Assembly: GCA_938014245.1 (NCBI GenBank)
Contig: CALLSD010000004.1
Location: forward strand, 1 to 64,000
Source of the DNA: an uncultured Actinomyces sp.
Lineage (GTDB): Bacteria > Actinomycetota > Actinomycetes > Actinomycetales > Actinomycetaceae
Length of the DNA stretch: 64,000 nucleotides
Direction of reading: 5' to 3'
Made by a program: the position numbers and the translations under genes. The first letter of the stretch is position 1, and each line of letters begins with the position of its first letter. The notes below the pieces were generated by a model. It was given only the letters and a program-made list of their open reading frames with translations. It did no database searches and had not been told where the DNA came from. Shown here in pieces: positions 9,588-19,384 of this stretch.

Positions 9588-9887
9588 TCAGTTCTTCAGA
9601 AGATCGAGGTCGTCAACGTTGGTGGTAACGCGTGACTTAAAGATGGACACAACGATTGCCAGTCCGACCACGACTTCAGCCGCAGCAACAACCATGACGA
9701 AGAAGGCCATGATTTCTCCACTGACGTTTCCGTGGATTCGCGCGAAGGTCACGAAGGCAAGATTGGCGGAGTTGAGCATGAGCTCGACTCCCATCAAGGA
9801 GATCACTGCGCTGCGACGGACCAGAACAATCGCTGCACCGATCGCAAAGAGGATCCCCGAGAGCACGAGGTAGGCTGCAAGGCTCAT
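9588..9887 (-). CDS. nuoK: NADH-quinone oxidoreductase subunit K
   Basis: Small ND4L-type membrane subunit, 99 residues, with three hydrophobic helices (about 5-24, 28-50 and 58-82). The helix-borne glutamates are in the GVELMLNSANLAFV segment and near AAAEVVVGLA, as expected for proton transfer residues. The start overlaps the nuoJ stop (ATGA). It is the usual length for NuoK and lies between nuoJ and nuoL. Confidence 0.97.
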   Translation of the reverse strand: MSLAAYLVLSGILFAIGAAIVLVRRSAVISLMGVELMLNSANLAFVTFARIHGNVSGEIMAFFVMVVAAAEVVVGLAIVVSIFKSRVTTNVDDLDLLKN

Positions 9888-10831
9888 TCTTCTTCCTTCC
9901 CTTCTTCACTGCTATCGCTGGCAAGGGGCTGGTTCAAGCCGCTCGGGGCGGGCGCACCGGGCATACCCCAAGCCTGCGAACGCTGACGAGTCTGCGGGTG
10001 TGTGGGATCGAAGATCGTGTCCTCAAGAGCGCCGCTCTTGGCAAGCGCCAGAGACTGCGCGACCTCGGGTTCGACCTGCCCAACGACACGCTCCAAGCCG
10101 CGCACGCGCAGCACCCTGGGGACCGAGGCCTCGACTGGGCCGTGCGTTTCGCCAGAGATTGCAGGAACATCGACCGCGTTGGAGTGTGCGTACACACCAG
10201 GGGCGGGAAGCTGACCGATCCTGCGTCCCGAGGCCTTAAAGGCACGCATCTTCGCTTCTGCAGTTGTGCGCTGGGTGAGAACCGGGCCGAGCTGATCGGA
10301 GTGAGTGAGCAGCATCGCGCCGATGGCCGCGGTGATGAGCAAGATTCCCGCAAGTTCCATTGAGAACCAGTAGCGCGAGAACAGCGTCGCTGCCAAGTCG
10401 GTGATCGGAGCGTTCGAGTAGGGCTCAGAGCTCAAGGAATCAGAGGAACCCGTTGCACGCGAGCGGGCAACAGCTCCGATAACGACAGCTGCCAAGCCCA
10501 GAGCGATGAGCACCGAAGTGATGATGCGTCCGCGCGATTGCTGCGCGTAATTGTCGGATGCTCCCAGACCAATCATCATGATGACGAAGAGGAAGAGAAC
10601 CATAATGGCGCCGGTGTAAACGACAACCTGGACAGTTCCCAAGAAAGCTGCTCCGTGCATCAGGTAGAGGACGGCCAAGCCGAGCATGACTCCGACCATG
10701 CAAATCGCACAGTGGACGGCTTTCTTAAAGAAGAGCACGCCCAGGGCGCAGGCAATCATGAACACTGCCACGCAGCCAAAGAGGATCGCCTCCCCTGTTG
10801 ATGCCATTTCAGGCCAATTCATGAGGGTCAT
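9884..10831 (-). CDS. nuoJ: NADH-quinone oxidoreductase subunit J with long hydrophilic tail
   Basis: ND6-type membrane subunit. Residues about 12-185 form the hydrophobic core (VLFFKKAVHCAICMV, VQVVVYTGAIMVLFLFVIMM). The protein is 315 residues, far longer than E. coli NuoJ (184). The extra roughly 125 C-terminal residues are hydrophilic and rich in Q, S, P and charge, so they should lie outside the membrane. ATG 10831 overlaps the nuoI stop. Its own stop overlaps nuoK. The tail may be a lineage trait; I know no function for it. Confidence 0.95.
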   Translation of the reverse strand: MTLMNWPEMASTGEAILFGCVAVFMIACALGVLFFKKAVHCAICMVGVMLGLAVLYLMHGAAFLGTVQVVVYTGAIMVLFLFVIMMIGLGASDNYAQQSRGRIITSVLIALGLAAVVIGAVARSRATGSSDSLSSEPYSNAPITDLAATLFSRYWFSMELAGILLITAAIGAMLLTHSDQLGPVLTQRTTAEAKMRAFKASGRRIGQLPAPGVYAHSNAVDVPAISGETHGPVEASVPRVLRVRGLERVVGQVEPEVAQSLALAKSGALEDTIFDPTHPQTRQRSQAWGMPGAPAPSGLNQPLASDSSEEGKEEE

Positions 10832-11487
10832 GACTGACGTGCCTCCTCGTAGACGGGACGTGCAGTAGCAAGGGAAGGATCATCGGGGCGGCGCTCGCGT
10901 ACCCAGTCGATCTGTGCCTGCGTGGGGCCGTGGACTTCGCCTCGGTAATAGTCACCGTCGGAGAAGCCTTCGACCTGCGGGTGAGGAGGCTGGAGCATTC
11001 CCTCGGAGAGGGGAACTAGGAGCTGGTCCTTCTCGTAGATATCGTCTGCGCGAGTATATTCAGCCAGCTCGAAGTCGTGGCCCATTGTGAGCGCACGAGT
11101 CGGGCAGGCCTCGATGCAGTAACCGCAGAAAATGCAACGCAGATAGTTGATCTGGTAGACGCGGCCGTAGCGTTCCCCGGGACTGTACTGTTCCTCGGGA
11201 GTGTTGGATGCGGCCTCGACGTAGATCGCATCCGCGGGGCACGCCCACGCACACAATTCGCAACCGACACACTTTTCGAGACCGTCGGCGTAGCGATTGA
11301 GCTGGTGGCGTCCGTGGAAACGCGGTTCAACGAAGGGCCCCTCGAAGGGGTACTGCTCGGTAACGGTCGGGCGGAAGAAGGAGGACAGGGTCACTCCGTA
11401 CCCGGCGAAGGGCGCGAAGAACTGACCGATCGGCCCCTTGGGATCCTGCTCGTAGCGCAGGTTCTCGTTTTGGTTCTGCTCAGTCAT
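10828..11487 (-). CDS. nuoI: NADH-quinone oxidoreductase subunit I
   Basis: Ferredoxin-like connecting subunit of complex I, 219 residues, carrying clusters N6a and N6b that pass electrons towards NuoB. The two [4Fe-4S] motifs are intact: Cys73, 76, 79, 83 (CVGCELCAWACP) and Cys118, 121, 124, 128 (CIFCGYCIEACP). The start lies within the end of nuoH (eight-base overlap) and the stop overlaps nuoJ. A hydrophilic C-terminal tail of about 60 residues follows the cluster domain. Confidence 0.97.
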   Translation of the reverse strand: MTEQNQNENLRYEQDPKGPIGQFFAPFAGYGVTLSSFFRPTVTEQYPFEGPFVEPRFHGRHQLNRYADGLEKCVGCELCAWACPADAIYVEAASNTPEEQYSPGERYGRVYQINYLRCIFCGYCIEACPTRALTMGHDFELAEYTRADDIYEKDQLLVPLSEGMLQPPHPQVEGFSDGDYYRGEVHGPTQAQIDWVRERRPDDPSLATARPVYEEARQS

Positions 11488-12799
11488 TCGTCTCCTCCAT
11501 TACTGCGTTGACCACGCGGGAAGCGCGCGGCGAGGGCGGGAGCTTTTGTCCGGGAAGCGGAGGTACCGGGAAGCCGTCGGCCATCGGATCGAAGTTCTCG
11601 AGGCGTGCGCGCGCTTCTTCTTCCTTCGCGGCTTCCTTACGGGCATCGGCAGAATCTGCGAACCACATGATGATCAGCGCAACAACGAAGATGCCGGCGA
11701 CCGCGCCGATGAGCTGAGGCAGAGTGAGGGAGACCCACTGAGTCACGGCGCGAATGATGGCGACCATGACGAGCCACGCCAAGGAAATCGGGATGAGGCG
11801 CTTCCAGCCCAGCTGCATGAACTGGTCGTAGCGGAAACGCAGGAGGGTGCTTCGTGTCCAGATCATGAGGATCATGAAGAACCACATCTTGAGGAAGAAC
11901 CACAGCATGCCGAACCAGCCGCTATTGAGGAACTCGATGTGCGACAGCGGCCACGGAGCGTGCCATCCGCCGAAGAACATGGTCGTTGCCACCGCTGAAA
12001 CGTTGAACATGTTGACGTATTCAGACAGGTAGAACCAACCGAACTTCATCGAGGAGTATTCGGTCATGTGACCTGCGACCAATTCACCTTCAGCTTCGGG
12101 AAGGTCGAAGGGAAGACGGTTCACTTCGCCGACCATCGAGATCAGGTAGATGACGAAGGCCGGGGCCAAGGGCAGGAACCACCAGGTTTGCGCCTGGGAT
12201 GCAACGATCTGCGAGGTCGACATCGAGCCGGCCATAAGGAAGACCGCAACTAAGGACATTCCCATTGACAGTTCGTATGAGATCACCTGCGCCGAGGAAC
12301 GCACCGCACCGTAGAGCGGAAGCGTTGAGGACGCGGACCAACCACCCAGAACGATGCCGTACAAGCCCAGCGAAGAAATCGCAAGGATGTACAGGGCAGC
12401 GACCGGCATATCTGCCAGCTGCAGGGGCGTTGAGTGGCCGAAAATCGAAACATTCGGACCCATCGGAATGACGGCGAAGATACTGAAGGCTGCGAATGCG
12501 GAGACCGAAGGCGCAAGCAGGTAGATGAACTTCTCGGACTTGCGCGTCCACATGTCTTCCTTGAAGAGCAGCTTCACGGCGTCGGCAATTGCTTGGAACA
12601 AGCCGAAGGGACCGGCGACATTCGGGCCGGGACGAGTCTGCATGCGTCCGATCGTTCGACGTTCAACCCACAGTGCGAGTAAAACGTTGAGGATCAGGAA
12701 AACAATGATGAAAACGGCCTTGAGGACTGTCAACCACCAGGTTTCCTGCGAGAAGTCCGCGGGAGAATAGTTGGGAACTTCCATGGGGATCATGTTCAT
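11480..12799 (-). CDS. nuoH: NADH-quinone oxidoreductase subunit H
   Basis: ND1-type membrane subunit, 439 residues, forming much of the quinone chamber. Signatures are ERRTIGRMQTRPGPNVAGP near 47-65, the acidic loop GEVNRLPFDLPEAEGELVAG near 222-241, and EYSSMKFGWFYLSEY just after it. A C-terminal extension of about 70 hydrophilic residues follows the last helix, longer than in E. coli and common in actinobacteria. It overlaps nuoG by four bases upstream and nuoI by eight downstream. Confidence 0.97.
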   Translation of the reverse strand: MNMIPMEVPNYSPADFSQETWWLTVLKAVFIIVFLILNVLLALWVERRTIGRMQTRPGPNVAGPFGLFQAIADAVKLLFKEDMWTRKSEKFIYLLAPSVSAFAAFSIFAVIPMGPNVSIFGHSTPLQLADMPVAALYILAISSLGLYGIVLGGWSASSTLPLYGAVRSSAQVISYELSMGMSLVAVFLMAGSMSTSQIVASQAQTWWFLPLAPAFVIYLISMVGEVNRLPFDLPEAEGELVAGHMTEYSSMKFGWFYLSEYVNMFNVSAVATTMFFGGWHAPWPLSHIEFLNSGWFGMLWFFLKMWFFMILMIWTRSTLLRFRYDQFMQLGWKRLIPISLAWLVMVAIIRAVTQWVSLTLPQLIGAVAGIFVVALIIMWFADSADARKEAAKEEEARARLENFDPMADGFPVPPLPGQKLPPSPRASRVVNAVMEETND

Positions 12800-15360
12800 C
12801 GGGCCACCTCCCCCTTTGCGCTCAGGGTGACAGAAGAACCGAAGTTCCCCAGTGATTCATGGACGAGGGAGCCTTGGGAGCACTCGGGCACCCAGACAAC
12901 TCCTTCCGGAAGATCAGCAAATTGCAGGGGAAGTGTCACGCTTCCGCGCGGGCTGCTCAGCGTGAGCAGTTCCCCTTCGTCGAGGCCGAGGCCCGCTACC
13001 GTCGCGCGCGCCGCGAAGACGACTGGGCGGCGTGCGCTTCCAGCCAGCATGTGTGCGCCATCTTGCAGGCGACCAGCATCGAGCATCGGCTTATGGGTGG
13101 CGAGGAGTGCCTGTCCCTGTGCGAGTTCAACCAGCGGCGAGGCTTGAGCCGGAGTGAATTCTTCGCGCTCACCCCTCCAGTTCATCAGCGGGTTGACTTG
13201 GTCGTAAAGGCTCACCAGATCGGAAAGACCAAGATCAGCGCCGAATTCGCGAGCAAGAGCATCGAAAACAAGGCGGTCGGTCTGTGCACGAGAAGCAATT
13301 GCCTGACCGAAGGGACGCAGGCGTCCTTCCCAGTTGACGAAAGTACCGTTCTTTTCAAGCGGCGGAGCGACCGGCAAGATCACATCTGCACGATCAGTTA
13401 CCTCGCTGCGGCGAACTTCAAGGCTCACCAAGAAATCAACCTGATCAAGCGCCTTTCGCGCAGCGGCCGGATCGTCGAAATCGCGCAGGTCAACGCCACC
13501 GACGACGAGGGCCTTCACGCGGCCGTCAGTTGCAGCTTCCAGCATCTGCGAAGCGTCGAGTCCGCGAGTTGCGGGGATTTCGCCCCACGCAAGGCTCTCA
13601 CGCGCATCTGCGCTGGACACCGGACGACCAAAGGGCAGGAGTCCGGGAAGAAGACCGGCCTCGAGGCCACCGCGTTCACCCGCACGACGAGGCACCCACT
13701 GGATGCGTACCTTGCAGCGCTGGGCGAGACGGACAACTTCGCTGAGAAGTCCGGGGGTGCGGCTGGCTCGTTCACCAACGAGGATGACTCCACCCTCGAG
13801 GCGCCCAGCAAGCTCGGCGTATTCGCCTTCGGGAGCGATCGCTGCAGCAACCTCAACCTCGGTACCCGGAGCGCAACGCAGCAGCTCTCCAGAAAGCTTG
13901 GCGAGGCCTCGGGAAGTCATGGGGGCCAAAGAAGCAACGCGAAGCTTGCCCTTGCGAGTGGCCTTACGCATCCGCAGGAAGAGCGCGCCGCACTCGTCCT
14001 CGGGCTCAAGCCCAACCAGGAGGACCTGACCGGCACTCTCAAGCTGCGAGTAGGTGACGCCCAAACCGCTGCCTGCCACGTGGGAAGCAAGGAATGAACG
14101 TTCTTCTTCACTGTGGCTACGCGAACGCATATCGATGGAATCAGATCCCACGACGGTGCGCGCGAACTTCGACCATGCCCAAGCATCTTCAAAGCTCAGG
14201 CGGCCACCGGGAAGGAAACCAACCTGATCACCGGAAAGGCCGGCAAGTGCGCGGTGGACACGATCCAAGGCATCCGACCACGAGGTCGGGACAAGCTGGC
14301 CATTTTCGCGAACGAAAGGAGTGTTAAGGCGCTCAACGCCCGACCACCTGAAGGCAAAACGATCCTTGTCGGTGATCCACTCTTCGTTGACCTCGGGATC
14401 ATTTCCGGCGAGGCGTCGCAGAACTTCACCACGGCGAATATCCACGCGGATCGCACTACCGGAAGCATCGTGCTCGGTCACCGAAGCGGTCGAAACCAAG
14501 TCGAAGGGGCGCGCACGGAAGCGGTAGTCATTCGAGGTCAGAGCGCCAACCGGGCAGATCTGAATGATGTTGCCCGAGAAGTACGAGGCGAATGCGCGGC
14601 CCGAAACATCACGATCATTGGGGGCAAGATCGCCCTCATTGAGGGAGCCGATAATGCCTTCTTGACCGTAAGGGCCCGAAATTCCCGCCTGGACGTTGTC
14701 CTTTTCCTGCGGGTTGAAGTAATCCAAGACCGCGGTATCGAAGGAGCCGACCTGCTCACCCATGAAGTGGTGGTGTTCGGTCGGCGCTGTGCCGCCGCCT
14801 CGTCCCTGAAGGTCCAGGAACACGTCGCCCGCGATTTCCTTACCGAAGCGCACGCAGCGCTGGCACAGGATGCAGCGCTCGCGATCGAGCAGGATCTGCG
14901 AGGTCAGCTTCAAAGGCTTGCGGTAGGTGCGCTTTGCGTCGATAAAACGCGAGCTCTCACGGCCTTCACTCATCGCCTGGTTCTGCAGGGGGCATTCGCC
15001 GCCCTTATCGCAGATCGGGCAATCAAGCGGGTGGTTGATCAGCAGGAATTCCATCACGCCTTCCTGGGCGCGACGGGCAACCTCGGAGGTGTGCTGGGTC
15101 TTGACGACCATGCCGGGGGTGACAGTCTGAGCACACGAAGGCTGAGGCTTGGGCATGAAACGCAGCTCGCCCGTATTGCGATCGGGCATTCCGACCTCAA
15201 CCAAGCACTGACGGCATGCTGCGACGGGCTCAAGCAGCGGGTGATCACAGAACCGCGGGATACGGATTCCGGCCTTCTCGGCCGCGCGGATCACCAGGGT
15301 GCCTGCAGGAACGTCCAATTCGACGTCGTCGATTGTGACCTTTACTAGGTTCTCGCTCAT
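12796..15360 (-). CDS. nuoG: NADH-quinone oxidoreductase subunit G
   Basis: Large iron-sulfur subunit of the NADH-oxidising arm, 854 residues. The N-terminal [2Fe-2S] ligands are Cys38, 49, 52 and 76. A His-Cys [4Fe-4S] site follows (His110, Cys114, 117, 123), then Cys163, 166 and 169 with a further Cys in IIQICPVGAL. The rest is a molybdopterin-oxidoreductase-like domain, which in complex I has lost its cofactor. The start overlaps the nuoF stop. The second half is poorly conserved and Arg/Gly/Leu-rich, usual for actinobacterial NuoG. Confidence 0.97.
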   Translation of the reverse strand: MSENLVKVTIDDVELDVPAGTLVIRAAEKAGIRIPRFCDHPLLEPVAACRQCLVEVGMPDRNTGELRFMPKPQPSCAQTVTPGMVVKTQHTSEVARRAQEGVMEFLLINHPLDCPICDKGGECPLQNQAMSEGRESSRFIDAKRTYRKPLKLTSQILLDRERCILCQRCVRFGKEIAGDVFLDLQGRGGGTAPTEHHHFMGEQVGSFDTAVLDYFNPQEKDNVQAGISGPYGQEGIIGSLNEGDLAPNDRDVSGRAFASYFSGNIIQICPVGALTSNDYRFRARPFDLVSTASVTEHDASGSAIRVDIRRGEVLRRLAGNDPEVNEEWITDKDRFAFRWSGVERLNTPFVRENGQLVPTSWSDALDRVHRALAGLSGDQVGFLPGGRLSFEDAWAWSKFARTVVGSDSIDMRSRSHSEEERSFLASHVAGSGLGVTYSQLESAGQVLLVGLEPEDECGALFLRMRKATRKGKLRVASLAPMTSRGLAKLSGELLRCAPGTEVEVAAAIAPEGEYAELAGRLEGGVILVGERASRTPGLLSEVVRLAQRCKVRIQWVPRRAGERGGLEAGLLPGLLPFGRPVSSADARESLAWGEIPATRGLDASQMLEAATDGRVKALVVGGVDLRDFDDPAAARKALDQVDFLVSLEVRRSEVTDRADVILPVAPPLEKNGTFVNWEGRLRPFGQAIASRAQTDRLVFDALAREFGADLGLSDLVSLYDQVNPLMNWRGEREEFTPAQASPLVELAQGQALLATHKPMLDAGRLQDGAHMLAGSARRPVVFAARATVAGLGLDEGELLTLSSPRGSVTLPLQFADLPEGVVWVPECSQGSLVHESLGNFGSSVTLSAKGEVAR

Positions 15361-16652
15361 CGAACTCCTCCCTTGGCAAAGTTGCTCGAGGCCTCGTAGG
15401 GGAACAATTCGCGCGCGGGCGTCGTCAGCCCGGCCTCGAATTCTTCGCGGAACTTCTTAATTCCCGACATGATCGGGGTTGCTGCCGCATCGCCCAGGGC
15501 GCAGAAGCTTCGGCCAAAAATGTTGTGTGCGATCTCGTCCAACAGATCGATATCGCCTTCCTGGCCCTTTCCAGCCTCAAGGCGGAGCATGATCTGCTTA
15601 AGCCAGTAGGTTCCTTCACGACAGGGCGTGCACTTACCACAGGATTCGTGCTGGTAGAACTCAATCCAGCGGGTGATCACGCGAACCACAGAGGTTGTTT
15701 CATCGAAGACCTGAAGGGCTCGGGTACCGAGCATTGAACCGGCAGCACCGACGGACTCGTAATCCAAAGGAGTGTCCAGTTCTGCTTCGGTAAAGATCGG
15801 GGTCGAGGAACCACCGGGAGTCCAGAACTTCAGCTGGTGTCCTTCGCGAATACCGCCGGCAAGCTCGATGAGCTCGCGCATGGTGATTCCGAAGGGAGCC
15901 TCGAATTGGCCCGGGTTCTTCACGTGACCTGAGATCGAGAACAGACCGTGTCCCTTGGACTTTTCCGTTCCCATCGAGGCGTACCACTGCGCGGAGTTTT
16001 GGAAAATTCCCGCCACCTGGCTGATCGACTCAACGTTATTAATAACGGTCGGGCGAGCGTACAGACCCGCAACAGCCGGGAAGGGGGGCTTGAGACGCGG
16101 GTGACCGCGGAAGCCTTCCAAAGAATCCAGAAGAGCGGTTTCCTCGCCACAGATGTATGCGCCGGCGCCGGCGTGAGCGGTGATGCGAAGATCACCCAGA
16201 AGCCCGGCTTCAGTGGCTTCCTTCACCGCATTCATCAGGCGGCGGTAGACGTGAACGACTTCGCCGCGCAGGTAGACGAAAGCGTGGTTGCAATTGATGG
16301 CGCGCGAGGTGATCGCAATGCCTTCAATCAAGACGTGGGGGTTCGCCATAATTGTCGGGATGTCCTTACAGGTTCCCGGTTCCGATTCATCGGCGTTGAC
16401 CACCAGGTAACGAGGAAGACCGTCATCGGGCGGGAGGAAAGACCACTTGAGGCCCGTGGGGAATCCAGCGCCACCACGGCCTCGCAAGCCAGAGGCCTTA
16501 ACAGTCTCAACGATCTCGGCGGGCTCCATGGTCTTGGCCTTATTCAGGCCCTCATAGCCGCCTCGGCTCAGGTAAGACTCCAAAGTCCACGAGCGATCGC
16601 TTCCCCATCCGCGGGTCAGAATCGGGGTCAGTGCCACGGTTGCTTCACTCAC
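15357..16652 (-). CDS. nuoF: NADH-quinone oxidoreductase subunit F
   Basis: FMN- and NADH-binding subunit, 431 residues. The NADH-binding glycine loop GLRGRGGAGFPTG is at 55-67. The FMN region includes NADESEPGTCKD (87-98). The N3 [4Fe-4S] ligands are Cys338, 341, 344 and 384. I use GTG 16652: AAAGGAG lies seven bases upstream and the codon overlaps the last codons of nuoE. The longer frame from 16685 adds eleven basic residues absent from the family. Translationally coupled to nuoE and nuoG. Confidence 0.96.
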   Translation of the reverse strand: MSEATVALTPILTRGWGSDRSWTLESYLSRGGYEGLNKAKTMEPAEIVETVKASGLRGRGGAGFPTGLKWSFLPPDDGLPRYLVVNADESEPGTCKDIPTIMANPHVLIEGIAITSRAINCNHAFVYLRGEVVHVYRRLMNAVKEATEAGLLGDLRITAHAGAGAYICGEETALLDSLEGFRGHPRLKPPFPAVAGLYARPTVINNVESISQVAGIFQNSAQWYASMGTEKSKGHGLFSISGHVKNPGQFEAPFGITMRELIELAGGIREGHQLKFWTPGGSSTPIFTEAELDTPLDYESVGAAGSMLGTRALQVFDETTSVVRVITRWIEFYQHESCGKCTPCREGTYWLKQIMLRLEAGKGQEGDIDLLDEIAHNIFGRSFCALGDAAATPIMSGIKKFREEFEAGLTTPARELFPYEASSNFAKGGVR

Positions 16653-17343
16653 CGTCCGTCTCCTTTCCTTCTTCCGCGGGAACATCAGCCGGAGCGCTCC
16701 AGCCGCGTTCTTCAGCGATCCTCAGTCCCAGTGTTGAGGCCTCGCCTGCGCTGGGTCCTTCGTGTTCGTGTCCGTCAAGGAAGCCGGCAAGAACGTGCTC
16801 GGTTTCCTTGAAGGTCGGTAGCACAGCACTTCCGCGCGTGGGGTGCAGGCGCTTACCGGCCTCGATGTCATCGATGAGGGCACACGCCGACTCAGGGGTC
16901 TGGTTGTCGAAGAATTCCCAGTTCACCATGACGACGGGCGCGTAATCGCAGGCCGCGTTGCATTCGAGGCGTTCAAGGGTGATGGTTCCGGCCTCGTTAG
17001 TTTCATCGGTTCCGACGCCGACCTTTTCGCTGACGGCCTCCCAGATTTCATCACCGCCCATGACAGCGCACAGGGCATTGGTGCACACGCCCACGAGGTA
17101 TTCGCCGGTGGGGTGACGCTTGTACTGGGTGTAGAAGGTGGCAACTGCCGAAACTTCCGCACGGGTGATGCCCAGAAGCTCGGCGCACAGCGCGATTCCG
17201 TTGGCGCTCACGTAGCCGTCTTCAGACTGAACCAAGTGCAACATGGGAAGCAGTGCGGAGCGAGAGTGGCCCTGCGGGTAGCGCGCGATGATTTCGCGTG
17301 CCTCGCCTGCTAGGCGCTCATAGGTTTCCACGGGATAGCTCAT
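16645..17343 (-). CDS. nuoE: NADH-quinone oxidoreductase subunit E
   Basis: Thioredoxin-fold [2Fe-2S] subunit (cluster N1a), 232 residues. The ligands are Cys87 and Cys92 (CTNALC) and Cys128 and Cys132 (CNAAC). An acidic C-terminal extension of about 70 residues after the domain is rich in Glu and Gly and overlaps the nuoF start. ATG 17343 overlaps the nuoD stop by four bases. Confidence 0.97.
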   Translation of the reverse strand: MSYPVETYERLAGEAREIIARYPQGHSRSALLPMLHLVQSEDGYVSANGIALCAELLGITRAEVSAVATFYTQYKRHPTGEYLVGVCTNALCAVMGGDEIWEAVSEKVGVGTDETNEAGTITLERLECNAACDYAPVVMVNWEFFDNQTPESACALIDDIEAGKRLHPTRGSAVLPTFKETEHVLAGFLDGHEHEGPSAGEASTLGLRIAEERGWSAPADVPAEEGKETDGE

Positions 17344-18689
17344 CGATCAACGCCTCCCAGAACGGGGTCGATAGTGGCCAGTGAAACAACGACATCGGCG
17401 AGCTGTCCGCCTTCCGTCATCATGGCCAGAGACTGCAGATTTGCGAATGAAGGGTCGCGGAAGTGTGCGCGGAAGGGGCGGGTTCCACCAGCAGAGACCA
17501 GGTGGACACCCAAGATGCCCTTGGCGTGTTCGACGGTCTGGTAGACCTGACCGGCGGGGACCTTGAAGCCTTCGGTGACCAGCTTGAAGTGGTGAATCAG
17601 GGATTCCATCGAGCTTCCCATGACCTTCGCGATGTGTTCCGCGGAGTTACCCTGGCCGTCCGTTGCGACCGAGAGCTGTGCGGGCCACTTGATGTGCGGG
17701 TCAGAAACCATAACGGGCTGGCCTTCGGTTTCTTCGAGGCGGCGCAGGACCTGCTCGACGATGCGCAGAGACTGGTAGCACTCGTCGAAGCGGACGCGCA
17801 CGCGGTTATAGGCATCATTCGAGTCATAGGTCGGGACATCGAATTCGAAGTTCTCGTAACCGCAGTAGGGCTGGTCCTTACGCAAGTCTTGAGGCAGACC
17901 CGCTGCTCGCAGGGAGGGGCCGGTCAATCCCAAGGCCATCATCGCGGAAAGGGGCATGTAGCCGACGCCAATGAAACGCTGCTTAAAAATGGGGTTAGCC
18001 AAAACCAGATCCTGAAGCTCGCCGATGTCGTGGCGGACCTTGGGGAGCTTCTCGCGGATATAAGGAACCATGCCGCTGGGCAGGTCCTGAGCAATTCCAC
18101 CGGGGCGCACGAATGCGTGATTCATACGAAGACCAGTGATGCGCTCGAAGATTCGCAGGATTTCTTCGCGGCCCCTGAATGCGATGGTCATCATGGTCGT
18201 CGCGCCCAGCTCGTTACCACCGGTACCGATAGCAACGATGTGCGAGGCAATACGGTTGAGCTCCATGAGGAGAATACGAACCAAGTTCGCACGCTCGGGA
18301 ACATCATTCGTAATGCCAAGAAGTTTTTCGACCGCCAAGCAGTAGCCGACTTCCTGGAAGAAGGGAGCGACGTAGTCCATGCGGGTGCACAGTGTCACGC
18401 CCTGTGTCCAGGTGCGGTATTCCATGGTCTTTTCAATACCCGTGTGCAGGTATCCGGTATCGACGCGAGTTTCACGAACGGTTTCGCCATCCAGCTCGAG
18501 GATCAGGCGAAGAACGCCGTGGGTTGAGGGGTGAACGGGACCCATGTTGAGAACGACGCGCTCGTGGTTGATGCGCTCAATCTCGGCGATGACGTCATCC
18601 CAGTCGCCGCCTTGAGCCAGAACCTCGGGGACATCTTCAATGTCCAGGCCCGCACTTGATGCTGCCGCATGCAGTGAAGGAGTAGTCAT
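17340..18689 (-). CDS. nuoD: NADH-quinone oxidoreductase subunit D
   Basis: 49-kDa-type subunit, 449 residues, lining the quinone site together with NuoB. The signatures NMGPVHPSTHGVLRL (48-62) and RGREEILRIFERITGLRMNH are present, along with the GLTGPSLRAAGLPQDLR segment. The first 40 residues are an acidic extension. The start overlaps the nuoC stop by one base (TAATG). Not fused to nuoC, unlike in enterobacteria. Confidence 0.97.
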   Translation of the reverse strand: MTTPSLHAAASSAGLDIEDVPEVLAQGGDWDDVIAEIERINHERVVLNMGPVHPSTHGVLRLILELDGETVRETRVDTGYLHTGIEKTMEYRTWTQGVTLCTRMDYVAPFFQEVGYCLAVEKLLGITNDVPERANLVRILLMELNRIASHIVAIGTGGNELGATTMMTIAFRGREEILRIFERITGLRMNHAFVRPGGIAQDLPSGMVPYIREKLPKVRHDIGELQDLVLANPIFKQRFIGVGYMPLSAMMALGLTGPSLRAAGLPQDLRKDQPYCGYENFEFDVPTYDSNDAYNRVRVRFDECYQSLRIVEQVLRRLEETEGQPVMVSDPHIKWPAQLSVATDGQGNSAEHIAKVMGSSMESLIHHFKLVTEGFKVPAGQVYQTVEHAKGILGVHLVSAGGTRPFRAHFRDPSFANLQSLAMMTEGGQLADVVVSLATIDPVLGGVDR

Positions 18690-19384
18690 TAGTTGTACGA
18701 CCTCCGGGTGTCGGCAGGGGCATTGACTGCGCCCTTGAATTCCACGGGAATACCACCCAGGGGGTAGTCCTTGCGTTGGGGGTGCCCTACCCAGTCATCG
18801 GGAAGAGCGGTGCGCGTCAGCGAGGGGTGCCCATCGAAGACGATGCCCATCAGGTCCCAAGTCTCACGTTCTTGCCAGTCGTTCGCCGGGTAGATATCGA
18901 CGATCGAGGGAATGTGCGGATCCGCGTCCGGGCAGGTGACTTCCAAGCGAATCATGCGATTGTGCGTGATCGACATGAAGGGGTAAATGGCGTGAAGCTC
19001 GCGGCCGCGATCTTCGGGGTAGTTCACGCCGTTGGTTCCCAAGCACATTTCGAAACGCAGATCTTGGTCATCGCGCAGGTAGCGCACAACGCGGCGAATG
19101 TGCTCGCGCGGAATGAAGATGCTGAGTTCACCGTGTTCGATGACGACCTTTTCGATGACATCGGTGACGACCAATCCATCGGCTTCGATGAGTTCCTCGA
19201 GGACGTCAACGATCTGGTCAAAGTAGGAACCGTAGGGACGAGTGGCGGCCGGGGCGCTCACAGCAACGGTTTCGAGTTCAGAAAAGCCCGTGGTATCACC
19301 TTGGTCTGCGACCCCAAACATTCCCTGACGGCTCTTAATCACCGAGGGTTCTGCTGCGCCAAAACGGCTAATTTCTTCGCTCAT
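18689..19384 (-). CDS. nuoC: NADH-quinone oxidoreductase subunit C
   Basis: 30-kDa-type subunit of the peripheral arm, 231 residues. The family signature lies near the end: ERETWDLMGIVFDGHPSLTR, then DDWVGHPQRKDYPLGG. The first 50 residues are variable. The start overlaps the nuoB stop by four bases and the stop overlaps the nuoD start, so it is translationally coupled within the operon. Confidence 0.97.
   Translation of the reverse strand: MSEEISRFGAAEPSVIKSRQGMFGVADQGDTTGFSELETVAVSAPAATRPYGSYFDQIVDVLEELIEADGLVVTDVIEKVVIEHGELSIFIPREHIRRVVRYLRDDQDLRFEMCLGTNGVNYPEDRGRELHAIYPFMSITHNRMIRLEVTCPDADPHIPSIVDIYPANDWQERETWDLMGIVFDGHPSLTRTALPDDWVGHPQRKDYPLGGIPVEFKGAVNAPADTRRSYN

Noticed and set aside
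12859..15348. Long plus-strand open frames (412 and 411 codons) across nuoG, and similar ones over fprA (1946-2884) and the polyprenyl synthase (3354-4445)
   Set aside because: They are the antisense of well-conserved genes in GC-rich DNA, have no ribosome sites, and their translations show no domain or hydrophobic pattern.
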